Assembly (NCBI GenBank): GCA_009823395.1
Contig: CM020509.1
Span: forward strand, 8,960,001 to 9,024,000
Reading direction: 5' to 3'
Length of the DNA stretch: 64,000 nt
DNA from: Thamnaconus septentrionalis
Taxonomy: Eukaryota; Chordata; Actinopteri; Tetraodontiformes; Monacanthidae
Shown piece by piece: positions 1 through 12,716 of this stretch. Positions within the stretch are counted from its first letter, which is position 1. The number at the start of each line of letters is the position of its first letter. Both the position numbers and the translations under genes were made by a program. Under the pieces are notes generated by a model, which was given only the letters and a program-made list of their open reading frames with translations, searched no databases and had not been told where the DNA came from.

Positions 1-1596
1 TTTCATTGACATAAAAGAAACATGAACAGAACCAAACTAAAAACAGCTGACCCCTGGTGAAGCCCGATTGATTTTAGTGCGCCTCTCTACTTTTCATGGA
101 ATCTTATGAGTCCAAAGAAGATTACTCCTCATTCTGATAAATGTTCTTGATAAACGAAGGCCAATAAGTGGATGCAATGTTCTTTCTAGTTTTTAAATGT
201 CGGCTCTGTTTTTCGCTCCCGCCAGCCGTTCGAACCTTTTGGACTCCGAAGCTGCTCAAGGCTCCTCAGCGAGGTGCAAACTCTGGATGTCATCCACCCC
301 CACAACCCCCAGTATACACCCAGTTTTCAGAGGCCACTTCAACAAAAAAAAAACAGCTGCCTGCTGGAGTTTTCCAGGCGGAGGAGGGCGAACCAAAAGT
401 TCTTTTAGGTTTGAAACACACACAGAGCGACTTTGGAGGAGCCAGAGTTCTCCGCTCAATAATTCCTCCAGTTTGTGCTCAAAGATTTTCAACCTCTCAA
501 GTGTTCTGGCTTTTAACTGATGTCTGCCCAGACTCACCGAGGGCCTGGAGTGTCTGTTATCCTTGCACGGTGAAAAACCCCACAGCTTCCAGGAAGAAGT
601 GCGCTGTCTTAACAGAGGCTGACCGACGGCTGATGCAGAGCTTGTGGTCTGACGCTTGAGGGGAACCGACAACAACAACGGCTAGGAGAAACCGTCAAAA
701 CAACTAGGACTTTTCCGCGGCGAGAGCCTGAATGCCGACCAGCTGGAATGTTTCACAAATACAAGGGTTTCATCCGATCCAGCTGCTGCGAGGGCCTGGA
801 TGAAAACAATTAGCTTTTCTTTCCTTTTTTTTCATTTTGGCTGAGAAGGTGAAAAACTTGGTCTTCTTGGTTGATCGCCTCACATCTTAGCAATTTTGTC
901 ACCGAATCCACCGAGCGGTTGTTGCCAATTTCCGTCACGTTCACAGCAGCTTGTTGAGGTCGCAACTTTAGCGAGCGCTCCCTAATCAAAGTCGCGGCAA
1001 ATCAACTTCTGCCCGCTAATTATGGACGATGAGTCACGAGGAGGAGTCCGAAAAGGTATTTAGAAGGCCGACCAGATGGCTCAGCAGTGGGCTCCATCTG
1101 CGAGCGGCGCTGATGTGATTCCGTCTCCTCGCTTCTCTTCCCCCCATCGGCCCGTTACAACCGTCTGTATACGGAGCCAAACGCCGAGCTGCTCCACCCC
1201 TACAGCATGGTGACTGCCAGTCGCAATAACAGCCAATTAGAGTCGGGATTCATGAACAAATGGAGCATTCCCAGAAGGCCCCACTTCCCCCGCTTTGGTC
1301 CCTTCAGCTGAGCTCATTGTTGACCATGAAAGGAGGTAATTTAAGCCAATTGAATGACTACGCAATGACTCACCGCTGCATGTGGCGAGCGCAAACATTG
1401 GGAGATGCAAGGGAAAAAGGGGGCGGGGGGTGGGTGGGGTTGCAACTTGGTTTATCAGCCGTTTTGGGCTCAGGTTACAAATATGTCCATTACAGCAGGT
1501 GACATACGACTTTCATCTGCGAAGGGGTGTGATTGCAAGAAGCGCAGGTGTTAGAGGGACGCGTGGCATTCCTGGTATTTTCAATCTTTTTTTTTC

Positions 1597-1599
<3 letters not shown>

Positions 1600-1637
<38 letters not shown>
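1600..1637. repeat. (CA)n microsatellite
   Basis: Uninterrupted CA dinucleotide tract of about 19 units. Short frames read from it as repeating His-Thr or Cys-Val are repeat artefacts. Confidence 0.95.
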
Positions 1638-1640
<3 letters not shown>

Positions 1641-3547
1641 GACTAAGGACTCTCGGCTACTCGCTAAACGGGCTAAAAGTGCTTCCTGCTCTGACAGGAG
1701 CAGTGATTCTCGCCATCTATCAGGTCTCCGTACCTCAAACCTTAAAAACAAGTCCCAGCTCTGCCTCGGCAGCACGCGGCTAAAGTGCAACACGGCAGGA
1801 AAAACGTGCTCGCCCGCTGGATTATTGTATTGTTGTCAGCAGAAGACACGCTTGTTTTTGCAGGATCCGCCGGGTTCCTGTGCAGGAAATGACTCAGTGA
1901 TATGAGGCTCGGGCCCATTCCTGGAGCCCTGCGATAGGCCCATACGAGCAACAGGGGATCGCGGTCATCATTTCTGAGCAGAAGTTCCCCTCCGGGCGTG
2001 TTTTAGTGGAGATGCCGCAGACGTGCGCTGCGTGGAAAAGCCTTCCGCCGTTGCCAAGCGCAACGCGGGCGTTACGGTAGCTAGCGCGCTAACACGGCTG
2101 TGTTCTGCGAGAAAGGGGGCCGTCTGCTAATGTTTCCCCCTGCGCTGGAGCAGACGGCTGGAAAGAAAAAGTCAGCAATCAAGAAGTTGCATCATCTCCA
2201 AGCCAAAACAGAAATGTATGCTTACGGTGGAGTTTACTACAGCACTGTGTCAGCACCAGTGCCACTTAAACTGTTGTGTGTGTGTTCAGTATTTTGTAGG
2301 CATTCCCCCATTTTACTCATCGCCACAGTACAGCACACAATGCCGGGTTTTCGACTTCAAAGAGCTGAACAACACAGTCAGTCAGTTCACCATCATCTGC
2401 ACTAAACACTTAACTCTCCATGTGTAACTCGTTTATCATTACTACAATATTACAATAATAGAATATAAATAATTGTTTTGGGTTTTTTTTTGTTCTTGGT
2501 GACATGAAGAAATTGAAAATCTGTATTAAATGTGTCATAAGCTCCAAATAATGATGAATGTCTGAATGAAAGTACCTTAAACCTCATATATTTTAATATA
2601 TTCATATTTTGGGGGGGATTCTTTTATTTTTCTTATTTTCTACACAGGATGGCCAAAGAAACCATATTATCATTTCAAAAGAAAAATTCTCTTCTGATTG
2701 GCCAATAATGACACTCACTTTGATTGACATTTGACATTACAAAGCAGTCAAGTGACTACAAAGGGTTAACGTTTTAGGTGCATCAAAGCGAACAGAGCAT
2801 TCATACTTGAAGCGCCAATTGAGTGACTTAAACGAGTCCCAAAAAAACGTGCAGAGTGACGGACGCCTCACACACCTCAAAAAACAATTTACTCACCGTT
2901 GAGACGCCGCCAACGGGAGAAAACAGTCTGGTGGCTGTTAATGTCGCCATATTCTACAGGTGTGAGTTTCCCATCATTTCTGCAAGAATAAATAAGCTCT
3001 ATGATATTGTTTTATCTTCAATATCTAGATTGCAGCTGTTAAACTCTGGCCTGCAGGCCAAAGTTATTTATTATACAGTATTAAGCTTTGCTTGTTCCAC
3101 GTTCAGGCTGAAGCAAAACTTGTTTGGGTCCATATGAAAAGGTTCATTGTTATGTGTAGAGGATCAGTAAATATCAATGTTGGCCCACGACTTTGTCCAT
3201 GTTTTAAATTTTGGTCCCACTGTGGATTTGACTTTAACACCCCTGCTGTAGATGTACAGTTTTTCACACAGCCGCTGTCAGTTACTGTCCATGGCTGTGG
3301 AAGCGGTGTGCTAGCTAACTTTAGTACCTCTTCACTAGAAACTAAAAAGACAAAAAAAAAAACAAGTTGTCACTTCCTGTAAGTGCCGAAAGTAGCAGTG
3401 CATAATTTGGGATTGACGACTTCCCTGTCGGCGGCGGTGCACCACATGCTGCAGCGCAGTGAGGCGCCGCGAATTCGAGTTCGCGTTTAGCGGAGGTGTG
3501 CGATTGGGAACGTGCTGAGCGCTAACATGGCGGAGAACCAGCAGCGA

Positions 3548-3578
3548 GGCAGGTAGGCAGGCAGGCAGGCAGGCAGGC
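3548..3578. repeat. (GGCA)n tetranucleotide repeat
   Basis: About seven tandem copies of a GGCA/GGTA unit in a GC-rich patch, followed by alternating ACGTGC sequence near 3627-3650. Confidence 0.85.
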
Positions 3579-4845
3579 TCGGGCATAGCCTGGTAGCATG
3601 CAGCTGCACAACAAGAGGCATCGGAAATGCGCACGTGCACGCACGTGCACACGCGGGGACGTTTTCCCCCGTGGGCACCTGCCGTGTCTCAGCTCAGGGT
3701 TGGAGCCAGTTGGATGTGCTGTGCCAGGGCAACACAATACAAGGCCTATAAGGAGGATGTAGAAGGACGGAATTTTATCTCATCTCCTGCAAACTTTGTA
3801 CTTTTCCACACCGGACTCGATGGGGGCTTCCTGTCACAACTGCTTTGCTTTTTTTTTTTTGTGTGTGGTGCCAACGAAGGTGCCAAGAAGTCCAACGTGC
3901 CGTTGGTGTGAAAGATTAGAGCCACGCTGAAAGAAGGGAGGACGGAGAGTTCTGGAAAGATAGCCGGGGCTGACTAATGACCCCAGTAGAAGAAACGTCT
4001 CCAGAGACCTCGAGGAAAAAAAAGATTCCTCTTCTTTTTCGGCTTGTCTTTGGGGAGAAGACCAAAAAAAAAAGAACCGAGTGCAAGAATGTTTTCTGCC
4101 CCACGCATCGTCTCCCTTAGCATGGCCTTTATCAAAGAACAGCGCTCAACTGGACTTTCTGGTTTCTTTCTTCGTCTTCTTTTTTTTTTTTTAGGGCATG
4201 CATGAGAAGCCCTGTCAGCCCCAAATACCAGTGAAGTGTGTTTAGGAAAAAAGACCCGCTTGTTTAGACGTAAAAAAAGAAAGAAAGAACGAAAAAAAAC
4301 ACCCACAAACTGACCTGCGAATGTCGCGCTGACAGGAACAGCGTCACCAGGCCGCGGCTTTCTGCTGCTTCCTGTCTGTTAGACCACATTCAGAAGAAAT
4401 TCTCTTCCTCTGTGCAAGAGCGGAAAGTTCTAAACTCCCCCATCTTCCTTTTCAGACTGCGTGCAGCAGAGACTTTCATAGACATGGGCGGCGGACGCGG
4501 CCATTTTTGTGTCAGGGCAAGCTATCAAACGAAGAAGAAAACTTTTCAGCAGATTTTCATTTGCAGCAAAGTGAAAAAATTGACTTCACTGCATAGTGAC
4601 GAGTCCACAAATGTCTTTCTTCCATTTTTTTCAGGGGTGTAAATTCAAAGTGTTTTTCAAAGAGAAAAAAAGAAGAAGAAGGAGAAGCACTTTGGCTAAA
4701 ATATGAGCTGACACGTTTTAAAGGCGGCTCCCCTCGTTTTGTTTAACGACGGCGGCCGGCGAATTAAAGGATGGCGGCCGAGTTCGCTCGCAGCCGCACC
4801 TGGCATCTGCAGACGTCTCTCGCCCACTCTGCTGACACAAGGCGT

Positions 4846-4849
<4 letters not shown>

Positions 4850-4882
<33 letters not shown>
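4850..4882. repeat. (CA)n microsatellite
   Basis: CA tract of about 16 units. A second, shorter CA run follows at about 4938-4958, so the region is a compound repeat. It lies just left of the first hAT-like element. Confidence 0.95.
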
Positions 4883-4883
<1 letters not shown>

Positions 4884-5110
4884 CATTATCAACCATCCAA
4901 TCACACACGTGCGTGCACACTCGTACACACAAGTATGCACACACACACACACACACACGCACGCACACATGCACGCACATCCCTCATCTAATGGTTTTGG
5001 CGCTTCTGAGAAGAGACTCGCTGCCAAACAGCCCTCATTTAGGTCAGGAAGTGACACGTATTTCGGTACCGCAAAAAAAAAAAAAGTGAACTTTGTCTGA
5101 GCCTCTAAGA

Positions 5111-5446
5111 CAGGGGTGGGCAAACTTTTTCACTGGCGGACCACAATGGGTTCTAAAATGTGACAGAGGGGCCGGAGCAGCAGCAGATGGATGGAGTGTT
5201 TTGGTGACCCAACTCATAGGAGGAAAAATATATATCATGGGATATGCAGAAAGTGTTTTAATGCCAATTGAAAATGAACATTAAATATGTGTCTGTGAAG
5301 CCCCACTGTATTAGCTCTTTATTGACATGACTTTTAAAATACTGAAAAAAATGATGAAATACAGCTATTTTATGACTTACTTACTATTTAGATCATTTCT
5401 TCCAGTTTGGCAGGCCGGATTAAACAGCTTAACAGGCCCATGCCTG
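5111..5446 (+). mobile_element. Non-autonomous hAT-like element, copy 1
   Basis: A 336-bp element starts with CAGGGGTGGGCAAACT and ends with the imperfect inverse GGCCCATGCCTG. It is flanked by a perfect 8-bp duplication, CTCTAAGA, at 5103-5110 and 5447-5454. The 8-bp target-site duplication and the CAGGGGT...CCTG termini are typical of hAT transposons. It encodes no transposase. Its first 60 bp closely match copy 2 at 6259, and the internal GGCAGGCCGGATTAAA motif is also shared. Confidence 0.85.
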
Positions 5447-6258
5447 CTCTAAGAATAAAACAGCCTCTTCTTTTTTTTTTATATGAACGCAAATAAACAA
5501 GATGGGAGATGTGCTCATACCGACCCAAAGCCGTTTGTGACAAATGGCCCCCCGAGCGGCCCTGCGCTGGCGCTGTGAAGCAACCGGCCGCATGCCTGGG
5601 GTGGGAAGAGCCGCCGCGTGAAAGCCGTTGTGAAAGCAGGACAGGAAGTTGCAGCAAAGGTTTCTGGGAGAGACATCACAATTACAAACCCCAAAACGTT
5701 GCAGCCAGTTCGCTGTTCCTCCTGCTCATTGCTCTCCCCGTTTCCTCAAAGGACTCGGCCCTCGTCAGGGTTGCGTCACTGGCGTGACACAAGAAGAATT
5801 TTTTTTTTTGGTGATCTCAACATTTGCCATCAACAGAACAATGAAAAAAATCCCCTGTCACAAACATCAGTGCTGTTGAAACCATCCGGAACATCTCGAA
5901 AACATGACGGAAGAAAGAACTCAGGCCTGCCGTCTTAACAAGTACCAGACTGAGGTGTTTACTGAGTACATTATATGAAAATGAACTCGGTCATTTTGAT
6001 GGTTTTTAAAGACACATTGTTAACACAAAGCAACGACAAAAGCCCACAGCTCTCACGCTCAACACCAGGATCAGGCTATTTTCCACATGCACAAATCATA
6101 CACAGTGCGATGAGCGTTGTGTATTAACTCCAGTTACTGTTTTTGACCACAACAACACAACACAACACAACACAAACTAGAATAAAAAACTTTCATTATA
6201 ACTCAGTGTATAATGAAAGTGTGTCAGTGGCTTATAACAGTCCTAAAACAATTTAGGT

Positions 6259-6397
6259 CAGATGTGGGCAAACTTTTTGACTGGTGGGCCACAATGGGTT
6301 CTAAAATTTGACAGAGGGGCCGGCAGAGTTCGGCAGGCCAGATTAAAAACCTTAGCAGTCCGCATAAAGCCCCTGGGCCACAGTTTGCCCATGCCTG
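6259..6397 (+). mobile_element. Non-autonomous hAT-like element, copy 2 (short)
   Basis: A 139-bp element with the same ends as copy 1. It begins CAGATGTGGGCAAACT and finishes CAGTTTGCCCATGCCTG, so its terminal inverted repeats are better preserved than those of copy 1. Flanks ATTTAGGT (6251-6258) and ATCTAGGA (6398-6405) are a decayed 8-bp duplication agreeing at six of eight positions. It lacks about 200 bp of the internal sequence of copy 1 and is an internal-deletion relative. Confidence 0.8.
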
Positions 6398-7852
6398 ATC
6401 TAGGATCTACTATCTTGTACTGTGGTATTTCCTAGGATCACCAGCCAATACAGTGTACCTCATCGAGTTAAACTGTGACAGGTTGGTGAAAATGATGCAG
6501 TGTGTGCGGGCCACAGTCTGCAGTTTGCAGCAACATTTTGTCACGTCAGAATTTTGCGACTCCAACGAGTCCGAGTCTGACGAGTCTGAGCGAGTTCGTG
6601 ATGTCACGCAGCCACAGCTCGAAACAAAGAAAAAAACCAGCGACAAGAGTTCAACCTGCAGATTGCAGGAGGAGCCAGAACCTGCCTGCTTGTACAATGT
6701 GTTTAACTCTACAATCTGGATGATTCCGCAGAATCCCCGAGATTAAACAACACGCAGGTCCGTGCATGCGTCTCCGTCGCCTCTTCCGTCTCTCTCGTCG
6801 GAATATCTGAAGTGTTCGGTCCGAGGTTAAGAGCGGTGGTTTCGGACGCCGCGCAGAAGCCACATAACACCTGACGAGAGCTTAAAAGCCCCCCCCTCTC
6901 ACCGCTGAGGGCATGGCTGGCACGCAGGTGCAGGGAATCACATCCCCATCACGGCAAAGTGAAGTTTTAGAGAACAGAAAATAAAACTAAAAACTAAAGT
7001 GAATCCTGGTTGAAATGGCGCCTCGTTCTGGCAGATCTTTTTGAGTATGTCCAGCCGTAAAGTCCTCCTGGACAGAACTTCATAAGATATTAAGAGATAT
7101 ATTTAACGCCAATCTACCTATGCAGATTTCCACGTTATTTTTGAGGAATTTCAGATTTACAGGTCAGGCGAACTGATGAATATCTGTTTGGTGTCTTGAT
7201 AACCGCTGTGGGAAAAGCTCTTCCAAGGCATTGGTTGCTCTCTGACCCACCTACAATGCTGGAGTGGATAAGCAGAGTATTTTTTATTCACTTTTGTTGA
7301 AAGAAAAAAAATATTGCACATGGCAATAAAAAAAAACGCTTCATTCTAATGCCTGTCCTCTCTAAATAAAAAAATGTCAGAAAAAAAACCACATTGTGCC
7401 ACGTTCAAGTTCAGCTTGTGAAACAGGACGTCTGTGTCTAATTGCACCCTGACTCACCGCACGAGGTTTAGCGGCTGCAGAAAGACAAGATATCATATCT
7501 GGATAAAAACCACCGGGTTGAATGTAAACATGGTGAACAAACTCACTCCTGATTCCACTTTTTTTCCCCTTTCTCTCAGCACACCGATCCGACCGCCGTA
7601 ACCTCCCACCACAGCTCATTTTCTCAGGAAAGAATTCCGATAGAGGCCAGGGCACTTTTTCCAAACGCCGAGGCCCCGTGGCGGCACCGACCAGGTTCGG
7701 CACACAGATAGATTTTTTTTTTCTCCCGCTTTTTTTGAGAAATGTTGGGGCTTCCAGACTGAGTCAGGGTTGGAATCAGGCCACCGACGCAGGAGGCTGC
7801 ATTCCAAACAGGTCTGGACACAAGCGCACCGCCGTGTCCACCAGTCGCGAGC

Positions 7853-8312
7853 AGAGGTGGGAAGTAACAAAGTACAAATACTTTGTTACTGTATTTAAAT
7901 AGATTTTGCAGGTATTTGTACTTGAGTATTTCTTTTTCTGACGACTTTTTACCTTTAGTTCCTTCATTTGTACACAATTATCTTTACTCTCTACAACTTG
8001 CATTGAAAAAAAACACTTGTTCTGTGTTTAAAAGTGCTTAAGAGATACAAATTCTGTTTGTGAATTAGAGCTATTTGAACTCTGCTGTTGTGTAATTACA
8101 TATAAAAGTGGATCACATTTTAGAGGGAGATTATTTTAGAGAACCTTGACTTTGGCGTCACTCTGGTCAGCTCAGTCCAGATTATTCTGTCACAACTTTT
8201 TCATTTTTGCCAAACTATTAACATTTATCACTTTTTACTTTTTAACTTAAGTACATTTCAGAACCTGTGCTTTTTTTACTTTTACTTACATAAAGGAGTT
8301 GAATCTGTACTA
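7853..8312. mobile_element. Teleost interspersed repeat (AAGTAC-rich)
   Basis: The segment opens with AGAGGTGGGAAGTAACAAAG, continues with repeated AAGTAC and TACTTGTACTT words and a CTGACGACTTTTTACC block, and closes with CTTAAGTACATTT and TTTACTTTTACTTACAT. I recognise this pattern as a very abundant fish repeat. I could not define terminal repeats or a target duplication, so boundaries and class are uncertain. Confidence 0.6.
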
Positions 8313-9005
8313 CCAGAATATTTTTTTTCTTTACACAAGTATCCACACCTATGGTGGTGAGGCATCTCACAGGCTGTGTCAGCGAGCAGGGAGACAAATC
8401 CAATCCAACCCGTGGAAACTTAGAAATGCTCTCAAACTAATAGTAGTGGAACTTGTGTTTTGGTGGCTTTTTCAGGCAGGAGGAAACTCAAACCTCTCTC
8501 ACTTCAGTTCAGTTGAACGCATCCCTCGGCCAGGGCGGCAGGAGACAGGTGAGGTTCTCCTCGGGTCCATCTCGTGTCTGCCTGCTCAATAAACAGACTT
8601 CTATCTTGTTTGTTTACCTCGCGCCAAAATTGGAGTTTTGCACTTCCACATCAAGGCCGCTCTCGTCCGCTAATAGGACGGCTTTGTCTCCGGCTCGGGC
8701 GGCCCGCGCCGTGCATACCGCTGCCTCATTTACATCCATCATTGGCAATAAGGTCAAAGAAGCGCGCGTCTGCCGCCTCGGTGGAGGGATTCCTGCGGAT
8801 CAAGCTTCGGTTTAACAGCTAATAACAACTAAATCAGCTCTTCTCATCTGATCCCCTCCCGCAAATCCTCTCAGATAGGACCACTCACACTCAGGCGGCT
8901 TAGCCCCCTTCAAGAGCTTATCTGATTTCACACAATTGGATACTGGATCAGTGTGGAATTAGGCATCGCCGGGGCCAATGTTTTCTATCTAATCTCCGAG
9001 ACAGT

Positions 9006-9007
<2 letters not shown>

Positions 9008-9040
<33 letters not shown>
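9008..9040. repeat. (GT)n microsatellite
   Basis: GT tract of about 16 units, directly next to the regulatory-like island at 8640-9000. Confidence 0.95.
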
Positions 9041-9044
<4 letters not shown>

Positions 9045-9810
9045 TTTGTCTCCCATTCCTGGCCGTCCGGGTGCCTGAAGTGCTGAGTCACTGCTTTTTA
9101 TGATGTCATCTGCGCGCTTACACAGGTCGCCAAGAAAGAGACAGTTCATGAGTTTGTGCCATGAGTGAAGTCATAAAGTTACGGATAAAGGATGACAGTG
9201 TCACATGTCACGCTACACGGGTGGGGGTGGTGCTACTTCAATCAATTATTTAATCAGTCAAACTTTAATTTCCCCGCATTACTTTCTATGTGTTTGAGTT
9301 TGCACGAGAAGCGAGGGAGACAGTCGACACAGCTTGGTCAATATTTGAGAAGGTTTTATGAAATGCACCCGTTTATGACGGTCAGGCAGTGAGGAGGGCG
9401 CAGCACGGGTGCAGGGGGCGGGGACAATGAACCTGCCCGGCTAAAAGGGCAGCTTTGCTACAAGAAAGAAGAAAAAAACAGTTATATAACAGCACGTTAG
9501 TCAGTTGTGTATTAATCAGATTCTGAAAGTGTAAAAAGGATCCTATTTAATTAAAGCGCCTCTGATTCTATTACTACCTGGAAGGTGACGTGTGTGCCGC
9601 CGGCCGGCTCCGGCTGCAGCCGCTTGCTTCGGTGCGGCTACTTTGAATAAAGAGGCCTGACAATCAGTGCCCCACCCTCTCGAGGGTCTGGGGCTATATT
9701 GCACGGGCGGGAAATGCACAATGCAAAAAACGCAAAGGTAAACAAGGAGTGGCTGTTGCTAAGGAACGAGCTGAGGGAGAGGGCTTGTAAAGAGGCGAGC
9801 TCGGCGGTAC

Positions 9811-9873
9811 AGTGGTCGGGGGTGGAGGAGGTGGAGGAGGTGGTGGAGGTGGTCGGGGGAGGTGGGGGGAGGG
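9811..9873 (+). repeat. G-rich GGT/GGA repeat, possible G-quadruplex
   Basis: A cluster of GG and GGGGG runs separated by single A or T bases on the plus strand. The pattern satisfies the spacing needed for a two-tetrad, and locally three-tetrad, G-quadruplex. The opposite strand reads as poly-Pro in one frame, which is an artefact of the repeat. Confidence 0.6.
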
Positions 9874-12049
9874 CTCCCTCAGCTCGCTTTGCACCGTTTG
9901 CAAGGACGCGTCACATCGACGGCCGGCCATGACGTGCATAAACAGACACGCTGAAAGGGTTTTTATTTGGTTTTTTTTCAAAAACCTGCCTCCGCCTCTA
10001 CAGTAAACACTTCTGTCAAGGTAAATAGGAGAGAAGAAAAAACACACTCTCAAAGCTGCTTGTAAAATAGCTTGTGGCTCAATCAGAACTACAGCCCGCT
10101 TAGCGCCGGCGCTGAACTGCAGCTGCACGTACGCTGTCACTCTCAGGGTCTGAGCAACGTGATGTCAGACGCTCTCGGCAACAGGGAACAAACAGCAGAG
10201 GCACAGCGTGTCATTTAGCCATCTTAGAGGTGCTGTTAGGAGGATTTCGCTTCCTCTTCCTCAGACCTACAGACAGCTGCCGGTACGCTAGGCTAAACAA
10301 ACTTGTTTTAGATTTCCGTCCGTGGCTGGACGGCTGCGCACCACCCACGGCAGTTTTATTCTCATCACGAAAGCAATTTGAAGTAGAGCTGTTGTGACGA
10401 TGAACCAGATCAAGACGATATCTGCTTATGATTCTTTGCTTTGAGGGGGAAAATATACACCCATCTTCAGTAGGTACACCTTATTAGCAGAATAGAATAG
10501 ACTTTTATTGTCATTGTGACAAGCACAAACAGTCAGTGCATTACACTAAAATGAACTAAACACTAAATACACTAATACACTAATACACTAAGAGAAATTC
10601 AAACTGCAACAATAAATACACAGGCAACACACACACTGCGGTCATAAATGCAATAAAAAAAAATTGCACAATCACCTGTTACTGTGTACACATGTTGTGT
10701 TGGGAATACCGTAGTTTTTGTTTTTACTACAGTACTGGGTACAATAGAAAGTGGCTGGTAAGTGTGTATATGTACACACATATAAATACACTGCTTCAAG
10801 GGTGGATGTGATAGCATCCTTTGGTTGTAACCAGTGGTTATTTTATGGCCTCGAACCAGTCTGACCTCCGACCCCTGACACCATCGAGGCATTTTCCTCC
10901 ACACAACTGCAGCTCACCGGATATTTTCTCCAACCGCCTTTCCACTCTGTCAGGTTGAACTTCAACACGCCCTTTTCCACGACGTCCCCATAACCTGAAT
11001 GCATTGAGCTGCTGCCACACGATTGCCCAATTGATGGCCAGCAGTTTGCCTGGTAAAGCGGCTGGTGAATGTATAACAGACTGACAGCGGAATGAGTCTG
11101 AATGAATGATGAATTGAGTATGAACTGATGCTGAAGTCGTAAAGTTGAACTCAGGGTTGTTTATGACCATTATCACTCAGTCGGCTAGTCAGTCCGGGTG
11201 TTTTTCCCTCATTCAGCAGCCACATCATGACAGATTTCCCCCCAAAAAGGCCACTGTCACGCTTTATAAATGGGGCCATTCCAGACTCGGTCTGAGCTCC
11301 ATTCAATGCCTGAGCGTCCGCCACAGTCCTTTCATTTCTGCTCATTGATCATGTCATGAGCGCACAGAGGGGAAGTGATAGAGGGAGGCCAAGGCGACAT
11401 TGATTGCTATCAATGCATTTAGCAAAAGAAGGGCAAATTTCGGGGTCCCAGTGCAGAGCAAAATGGAGAAATCAACTTTTTTTTCTTTCATTCCAGAGTC
11501 GATGATCACGAGACTGTAAATGTTTCAAGGGCAGAGCACAGCCAGTTTTCCAGACGCTGACACCACGGCGGCGGAGTCTGGGAGAGAGCATGAGGCAAAT
11601 CAATCTCCCACTGATCCCGGGTCGGAACGCTGCTCCGTGCCCGGCGCATTAAAGCCAGCGTGATGTTTAAATTAGGGAGTTTCTAGGGAGGCGGCAGGAC
11701 GCAGCTACAGCTACAAATTATTTGAGGACGGATGTCGTTATTATATTCGCGTGTATCGCACGGCTGGAGCTGTATTTTTGAGCTTTACCTCACGCAGGGC
11801 GGAACCGACGCAACAGGAAGGATAAAAATGACTCCGAAATGAAGGCGTCGTTCACGCCGCTCAGAGCCGGCGGCTGTCGGGGAGTTCAGATCACGTCGAC
11901 CGGACTGATTAAATTACCACACGGTGACAAAAGCACCGCGCATCTTTATTTCCTGCACCAGATTCTTGATACTGATTTCATATGGTACGAAATAAAAAGC
12001 AGCGTGCATACACCCACACAAACACACACACATGCCACATGCATACACG

Positions 12050-12052
<3 letters not shown>

Positions 12053-12094
<42 letters not shown>
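12053..12094. repeat. (CA)n microsatellite
   Basis: CA tract of about 20 units, first of three microsatellites within 0.75 kb. Confidence 0.95.
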
Positions 12095-12096
<2 letters not shown>

Positions 12097-12356
12097 CATG
12101 ACGGATGACTTTTATCAAGATACATTGATGTTGTTTTCCCATAAACTCAGTAACTCTGTAAAGTTTAAACCTGGTTTCTCCTACCAACGCACGACTGGGG
12201 CAAGTCACAGTCTAAGAGCCAAATTAGCAGACGCAACCAACTTACAGCTGGTTTCTGGGTCGGCAGAAGTTTCATGATGTTTTTCTACTTTTCCGTCGCC
12301 TCGTCTGTGCACCTCACAGACGCATTGGTTTAGGATTTAGAGCAGTTAAAGTGAAT

Positions 12357-12357
12357 G

Positions 12358-12409
<52 letters not shown>
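12357..12409. repeat. (GATA)n microsatellite
   Basis: About thirteen perfect copies of the GATA/AGAT unit. The complementary CTAT repeat recurs at 21601-21652 inside an inverted-repeat element. Confidence 0.95.
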
Positions 12410-12410
<1 letters not shown>

Positions 12411-12716
12411 CTTGTTTGTCTTTAAGGAAAAAAACAAACATTACACAGCTTAGATTTTTTTTTCCATCTACACTCTACATACAGAACTAAACACACAACC
12501 TGCAGATGTGTCGCCAAGTTGCGGTAGTGACTCGTCGTTGTGCCGGCTTCGCCGTCCGTTTGCCGTCCAATCTGCGCTCCGACCCGAGTGTGCGCTATGT
12601 TGCCCAACCGGCAGCGTTATCAAGAGGTGTGACACGATATTCCACATATCATCTCTTTCTCCAGGCCTCTCTCTCTCTCTCTCTGTCTGTCCCTCCTTCA
12701 CAGACACACACCTACC

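Larger units (their letters stand above)
1..4700. other. Non-coding flank, no gene recognised
   Basis: No open reading frame here resembles a known protein, and no exon chain with matching phases could be built. The stretch holds a CA microsatellite (1600-1637), a GGCA tetranucleotide run (about 3548-3578) and several homopolymer runs. About 1000-1400 has complex, non-repetitive sequence with homeodomain-type TAATTA cores and an AP-1-like TGAGTCA, so it may be a conserved regulatory element (inference). The rest shows nothing I can name. Confidence 0.5.
8313..12052. other. Non-coding stretch with regulatory-like islands
   Basis: No exon was identified. Two parts look like conserved non-coding elements by their mixed composition and dense transcription-factor-like words: about 8640-9000 (several GATA/TATC cores, GGCAATAAGG) and about 11150-11480 (CATTGATTGCTATCAATG, a HOX/PBX-like cluster). 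This is inference. A GT tract is at 9008-9040 and a G-rich purine tract at 9811-9873. A stretch near 10490-10660, with AGAATAGACTTTTATTGTCA and repeated ACACTAAT units, resembles the tail of a fish interspersed repeat. Confidence 0.45.

Noticed and set aside
9694..10140. 148-codon minus-strand frame with poly-Pro
   Set aside because: Created by the G-rich repeat on the other strand.
10490..10660. Possible SINE or retroelement tail
   Set aside because: The motif looks familiar from fish repeats, but no head, promoter boxes or target duplication could be found, so it is only mentioned in the regional entry.
12357..12409. CRISPR-like array
   Set aside because: Regular spacing comes from a simple tetranucleotide repeat with no spacers, in a vertebrate genome.
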